From assembly GCA_022113835.1 (NCBI GenBank), contig JAILWY010000001.1:7006001-7070000 (forward strand): a stretch of 64,000 bases of DNA, in the 5' to 3' direction. The notes beneath the pieces are model-generated. The model did not search any database and was not told where the DNA came from. It saw nothing but the letters and a program-made list of their open reading frames with translations. A program made the translations under genes and the position numbers. Positions 59,701-64,000 of this stretch are shown piece after piece (the stretch's first letter is position 1; each line of letters opens with the position of its first letter). Source of the stretch: Atopsyche davidsoni. Its lineage: Eukaryota; Arthropoda; Insecta; Trichoptera; Hydrobiosidae.

Positions 59701-61919
59701 GGGTTTATTTAGCTTTTAATTATTAAGCCAGAGCTAAGAATTTCCTGATCTTTATTTTGATCTCACTGACTTTTTCAATAATCTACTATAATAATAGCCA
59801 TTGTGTGTTTATTTGTATGTTTTTCCGTTCTGTATAGAATATCTTAAAAGATACAACGCTGATTTTTTGCACATAAGTTAAGTAAATTTTTCCGCAGCTA
59901 TGTGCCGAATTTCAAGACGATAGGATAATATTTTCATTCATAAACTTTAAAATATGCTTTAGCTAAACTTTAATTATATGATTCACTTCTTCGCCGCGAG
60001 ATGTCGTTCACCGCGAGAATTTAGACGCATCGTTCATCAAATTCGTCATTTTGTGACGGGCTACATTACTAGTTTATAAGAAAATTCATATATTTTTCAA
60101 TTATTAATTTGTGCTTTTTCAATGACAATCGAATATTGAAACTCACGCTGTATGATGTGTTATTTTGTTAAGCCTGAAGATAGTGTGTGATGAAATAGGA
60201 AAGTGTTTATTTTATTGTTGATATTGATTACATTCACAATAATTTCTAGATATTGCAAAACAGAAAGAATCGCTGCCCATTAAAAATTAGCAATAAAATA
60301 AATAAGAGACTGGAGAGATTAATATTTTTAAAAGATGCACCGGCCAAAGCGTCGCAGTGTTTTCTTTCCTTTAATCTTATCTCGAGAGTGTTTGCCGACT
60401 CTGGTGAACTTTACCTCTTCAGACCCTCGCGCGTCCCGGGATGCTATAAAATCTCACAATAAATCTCAAACTAAAATAAATTGATAGTTGGAAACTTTTC
60501 GTCTAGGATTTATGCGGTAACTTCATTTAATAAATTAAACTCTGAGTTGAGCCCATAAGATCAAATTTTAACGCAACGATAATCCACATAAAGCAAAATA
60601 AAGGATTGATAACTTCCTTTGTAGGTTCTGTAATAATAAAACATTATATAATTTTTTTTGCTTTTAATATGTAGTGAATTTAAAAACTTATTTAATTTGA
60701 AAACGAAATAATAAATATTAAAAAAATAATACATAACATTTTAGTCTATAAGGATTTCGTAAGCTTTTTGGTTTAATCCAAGGACTCTAATTTATTTATA
60801 TATTGTGTTAAAGAATTGTGCACGTAGACATTGAATATTTAGAAGAGATGTTTTTTTAATAATATTTAAGAGTCATATCAAATGTGTGGGATTCACACAT
60901 GACTACAGAACTTACAGGAATTATAGCAATTAGTTAGTTTCTTAAAACGAGTATACACTTTAGCAAATTATATCAGAAATAATAAGATGATACTTTACTG
61001 TAACAATTTGTTCGCCAAAATAGATTATAATTTTTTAAAAATATAAATAAGAAACTTAGTATGTAGGCTCATATATACTTAGTTAATTCCTCAGGTAGTT
61101 TTTTTAACGGATGTGTCATATTGGGATAAATAATACATCAGTGTGGGCGGACATGTCCATGTATCCGCGCAGCAGAGAACAACAAGAATAATGAATTAAT
61201 TTTTAAGGTAATTTAGTAAATTTGATTACATCATAACTTATATTTTTTCTGAAATTTGAAATGTTTTATTTTAATATACAACTAAAATAATGATTTAGAT
61301 AATTGATTCACACGTGACATGACTGGATAAATTCTATTGAATCACCACGTTTTCGAGCATTGTTGAACTATTATGCTAAAAATATATATATAGTACCGTG
61401 CATAATAAAGCACTGCTTACCATAACAAATATATAACTAATATTATTAAAAAATATACTCATTTAACAAATCATTTACGCACTATACATGTTTGATTCAA
61501 TTGAAGAAATAAAGTCGCATTTCTATGTGTGAACCCATTACCTAAAATATTTTATTATTATATCAATTTATTTTTTTAGATATTTACGCAGATTACAACA
61601 TAACATACAAACAACTGATGAGTACCGATAGCATGCTTTTTTTTATAGCACGCTTTTGGTTAGCTTACCGGCCGGTTGTCGGTCGTGTCGCAACGCGTGT
61701 AGGCCTCTCCAAGTCCTCGGTCGATCGAACTGCCTTCTACCTTCACCAAGCAGTCACGCAGCAACATTCCTGATAGAAAATGTATAATCACGCGGCCGGT
61801 CCGGCCCGGCCAATGAGGGCCAGCCAGCCCGCGAGGCTTCACAAAAAAATACCCAACAAAAACGGCGACCAATCCACGGACCCACGAGGAATGCGTCGTC
61901 GATCAACCCGACTCTCCTG

Positions 61920-61951
61920 CCTGAATCCTCCATCGTTATGGAGGATTCAGG
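61920..61951. repeat. Perfect 14-bp stem with a 4-base loop
   Basis: The left arm cctgaatcctccat (61920-61933) and the right arm atggaggattcagg (61938-61951) are exact complements around the loop cgtt. It lies at the edge of a GC-rich island. A stem this short is not a microRNA precursor. A transposon end or a structured element in an unannotated transcript are possibilities. Confidence 0.85.
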
Positions 61952-63773
61952 TTAATATCACATATTCCACTAATTTTTTTTACGAAATATTCAATGCAGT
62001 AAGGAATCAATAATCATTGATGACTATAAAAACTTCAATGCGATGCGCTGTGATTGCATGGGTTTCATTTGTATTTTTTCTTTATGCTTACTTATTTGTT
62101 TTTTCAGCTGTTTATTCAGGCATGTTTACATAGTAAAAATATGCATAAATGCGAAAAAAATATTTATTGCAACATCAGTTGTTCCCAATTCCCATTAATA
62201 TTATATTAATTTATTTATACAACATACCCTGATTATATTGTTTAATCACAGTCTTTCTAGTATTATAATTTTGCTTTCATAATTTTTGTATGCGTATGTC
62301 ATAGCACACAGTAATTTTTTTATAATTTTTTTTTAAATTATTTTTTTAAATCTCATAAAATAAACTTTAACCCCATGAAAAATCAGGTAAATAGGTTTGT
62401 TTCCAAATTTATAATTCCATTTATTTTCGCAATGCTTCAATTGTATGTATGACTTTTCGCGATTAATATGTCTCAGTGATCTCAGTGAATCTCAAAAATG
62501 TACTCGGTAGCAGTGCAGGGCGAGAGACTCCGTCGCAGGCAGCCCCGCGAGCCACAGATTGTGGATCTCTGGCGCTGCAAGGCGCCTCTCATTGACAGAT
62601 ATTAGAGTAAAGCATCGCAGGGAATAATTGTTTCTGTATTGTCTACGGGCGCGTAACGCAATAATGGGTTTATTGCGTGCGTAGAACAGGTGAGTACCTC
62701 CAGCCCGGCTCTTCCACGCCCGGCTACAATATAATCGTTTATCATTCCTATTAACAAACAGTTGACACACATTTTTTACCTTTTGTTGCCACAGTAAACA
62801 GTTGAAGTTTGCCTACTAATAGGTAATACAAATAAACTTTTATTGTCTTATGCTTTTATAATCCACGAGTTTATAAATCCCGGGTGAGTTTACGGCGGAA
62901 AGATTCGGGTTTATGAACTTCTTTATAAAATAGTATAAATTGTAATTCTAATGGCCGTCAATCCGGAGTCCATTATTTTCGGCGTGGTTTATGTTTTTAT
63001 AAGTCCAATAATGGTAAAGTAAATGTTTGATTGTATTACAATTATTATCATTATGACACTTCTCCTGGATAGAATCGGTTGCATTTTTACTGTCTAATTT
63101 GGATGTATTTAGCGAATATTTGAAGTATGTTTATTTTTAGTACGCTGTAAAACCGTCAACTATAAAAATATTATAACTTTAAAATATTTAAGGCCGTATA
63201 AAAGTGAATATATAGGTAAACGAATTGGATATTTCGAGTGTACCGCTCTTGATAAAGACCAATCAAGAGATATTTCAGATGCCTGACTAAAAATACATAA
63301 CATTATGCATTATTGTATTGAAATTTCCAGGAATTAATGAATAACATCTAAACATTTATCTACTTTTGAGCTTCATCTATTGACGTGATATAGTGGTTTG
63401 TAGTTTATACAACAAACAAAGAATCATGCCTTACAAAAATATTTTACAGTAAAAAAAATTACACAAAAAACTCACTTAAATTCACAAGTCGTGAGACAAG
63501 TTTATACACTGGAGTATTTTAATTACGTTGAAAATACCTAGTTAACAAATAAGTAATATTTATATAAACGCAATATAATTCAAGATTGCAAACTGGCCAA
63601 CAAGCCTCTCTCTCAGTGTGGCAACAAAAAACGTGCAAAAGGTGTATTTAGGAGGGGGTGTCCCGGGGGGCGGAGCGGAGATTGCGGGGAGTCCCGGGGG
63701 CCTCGTGCGGCGCCAGCTCGCGCCCTCGCAGTTAGCGCTAACGCTACTTTATCGGCCGTGGCGGGCGCCTGAT

Positions 63774-64000
63774 GCCGCCCTGCCCGGCTCTCCTCTCCTC
63801 GACCAGTGTGGCTGCGCCGCCCTGCTTGGCTCTGCTCTCCCTGATCCGTGTGGCTGCGCCGCCCTGCACGGCTCTCCTCTCCTCGACCAGAGTAAGTGCG
63901 CCGCCCTGCCTGGCGCGGCTCTTAATCCCCTGTGCAGGTGCGTCCTCTGCCTGGCGCGACTCCATACGACTTATTAAAGCGCCCGCCCTGCCTAACGCGG
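63774..64000. repeat. GC-rich 42-bp tandem repeat, running off the window end
   Basis: Units begin at 63774, 63816, 63858, 63900, 63942 and 63983. Each starts with gccgccctgc or a variant. Four units are exactly 42 bases and the fifth is 41. Forty-two is divisible by three, so both strands stay open and give a 14-residue cycle (AALPGSPLLDQCGC on the plus strand). There is no ATG start, no splice context and no family match, so I read it as a minisatellite. Its right end is outside the window. Confidence 0.8.

Larger units (their letters stand above)
54742..63600. other. Intergenic region without a recognised gene
   Basis: Long AT-rich sequence with a family 2 repeat (56578-56760), GC-richer islands near 58780-59060, 61650-61920 and 62500-62720, and a perfect hairpin (61920-61951). 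Open frames here have no start-exon texture, no domain and no splice pattern. A neighbouring gene's regulatory DNA or untranslated exons may be present but are not visible. Confidence 0.6.

Noticed and set aside
63774..64000. CRISPR-like regular repeat
   Set aside because: The units are directly adjacent with no spacers, and the DNA is eukaryotic. It is a minisatellite.

Overview
The window is AT-rich animal nuclear DNA with interrupted genes, canonical GT-AG introns and many degenerate interspersed repeats. Gene content and sequence style fit an insect, most likely a moth or butterfly. The lineage is an inference; no species is claimed. About 6 percent of the window is coding.

Layout. 1-12389 shows no gene, only repeats and scattered GC-rich islands. 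12390-46460 (+) is a 12-coding-exon gene for a harmonin (USH1C) family scaffold with two PDZ domains and a long disordered tail, about 951 residues. Intron 1 is about 15.7 kb and intron 8 about 10 kb. Intron 8 holds what looks like an internal promoter and an alternative first coding exon (39735-39779). That exon joins exon 9 in frame and would give a PDZ-less protein of about 400 residues. 47341-47760 (+) is a decayed copy of the N-terminal part of an AFG3L2-type mitochondrial m-AAA protease, with two in-frame stops. 48014-51164 (-) is a cyclic-nucleotide-binding-domain protein (CNBD2-like) whose 5' end is unresolved. 52369-53432 (+) is the proteasome maturation protein POMP, complete at 141 residues, with its start codon as the last three bases of exon 1. 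53903-54741 (-) is OHCU decarboxylase (URAD), complete at 171 residues. 54742-64000 shows no gene and ends in a GC-rich 42-bp tandem repeat that runs off the window.

The genes do not form a pathway. Harmonin organises membrane and actin complexes, POMP assembles the 20S proteasome, URAD acts in urate breakdown, and the CNBD protein has an unknown (perhaps sperm or ciliary) role. POMP and the CNBD gene are head to head and may share a promoter. POMP and URAD are tail to tail.

The most useful second looks are the short harmonin isoform with six evenly spaced E-boxes upstream of its start, the absence from this gene model of two domains found in full-length vertebrate harmonin, two home-grown interspersed repeat families, a degenerate 100-bp tandem repeat, and a perfect 14-bp hairpin at 61920-61951. 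No convincing new biological system was found.
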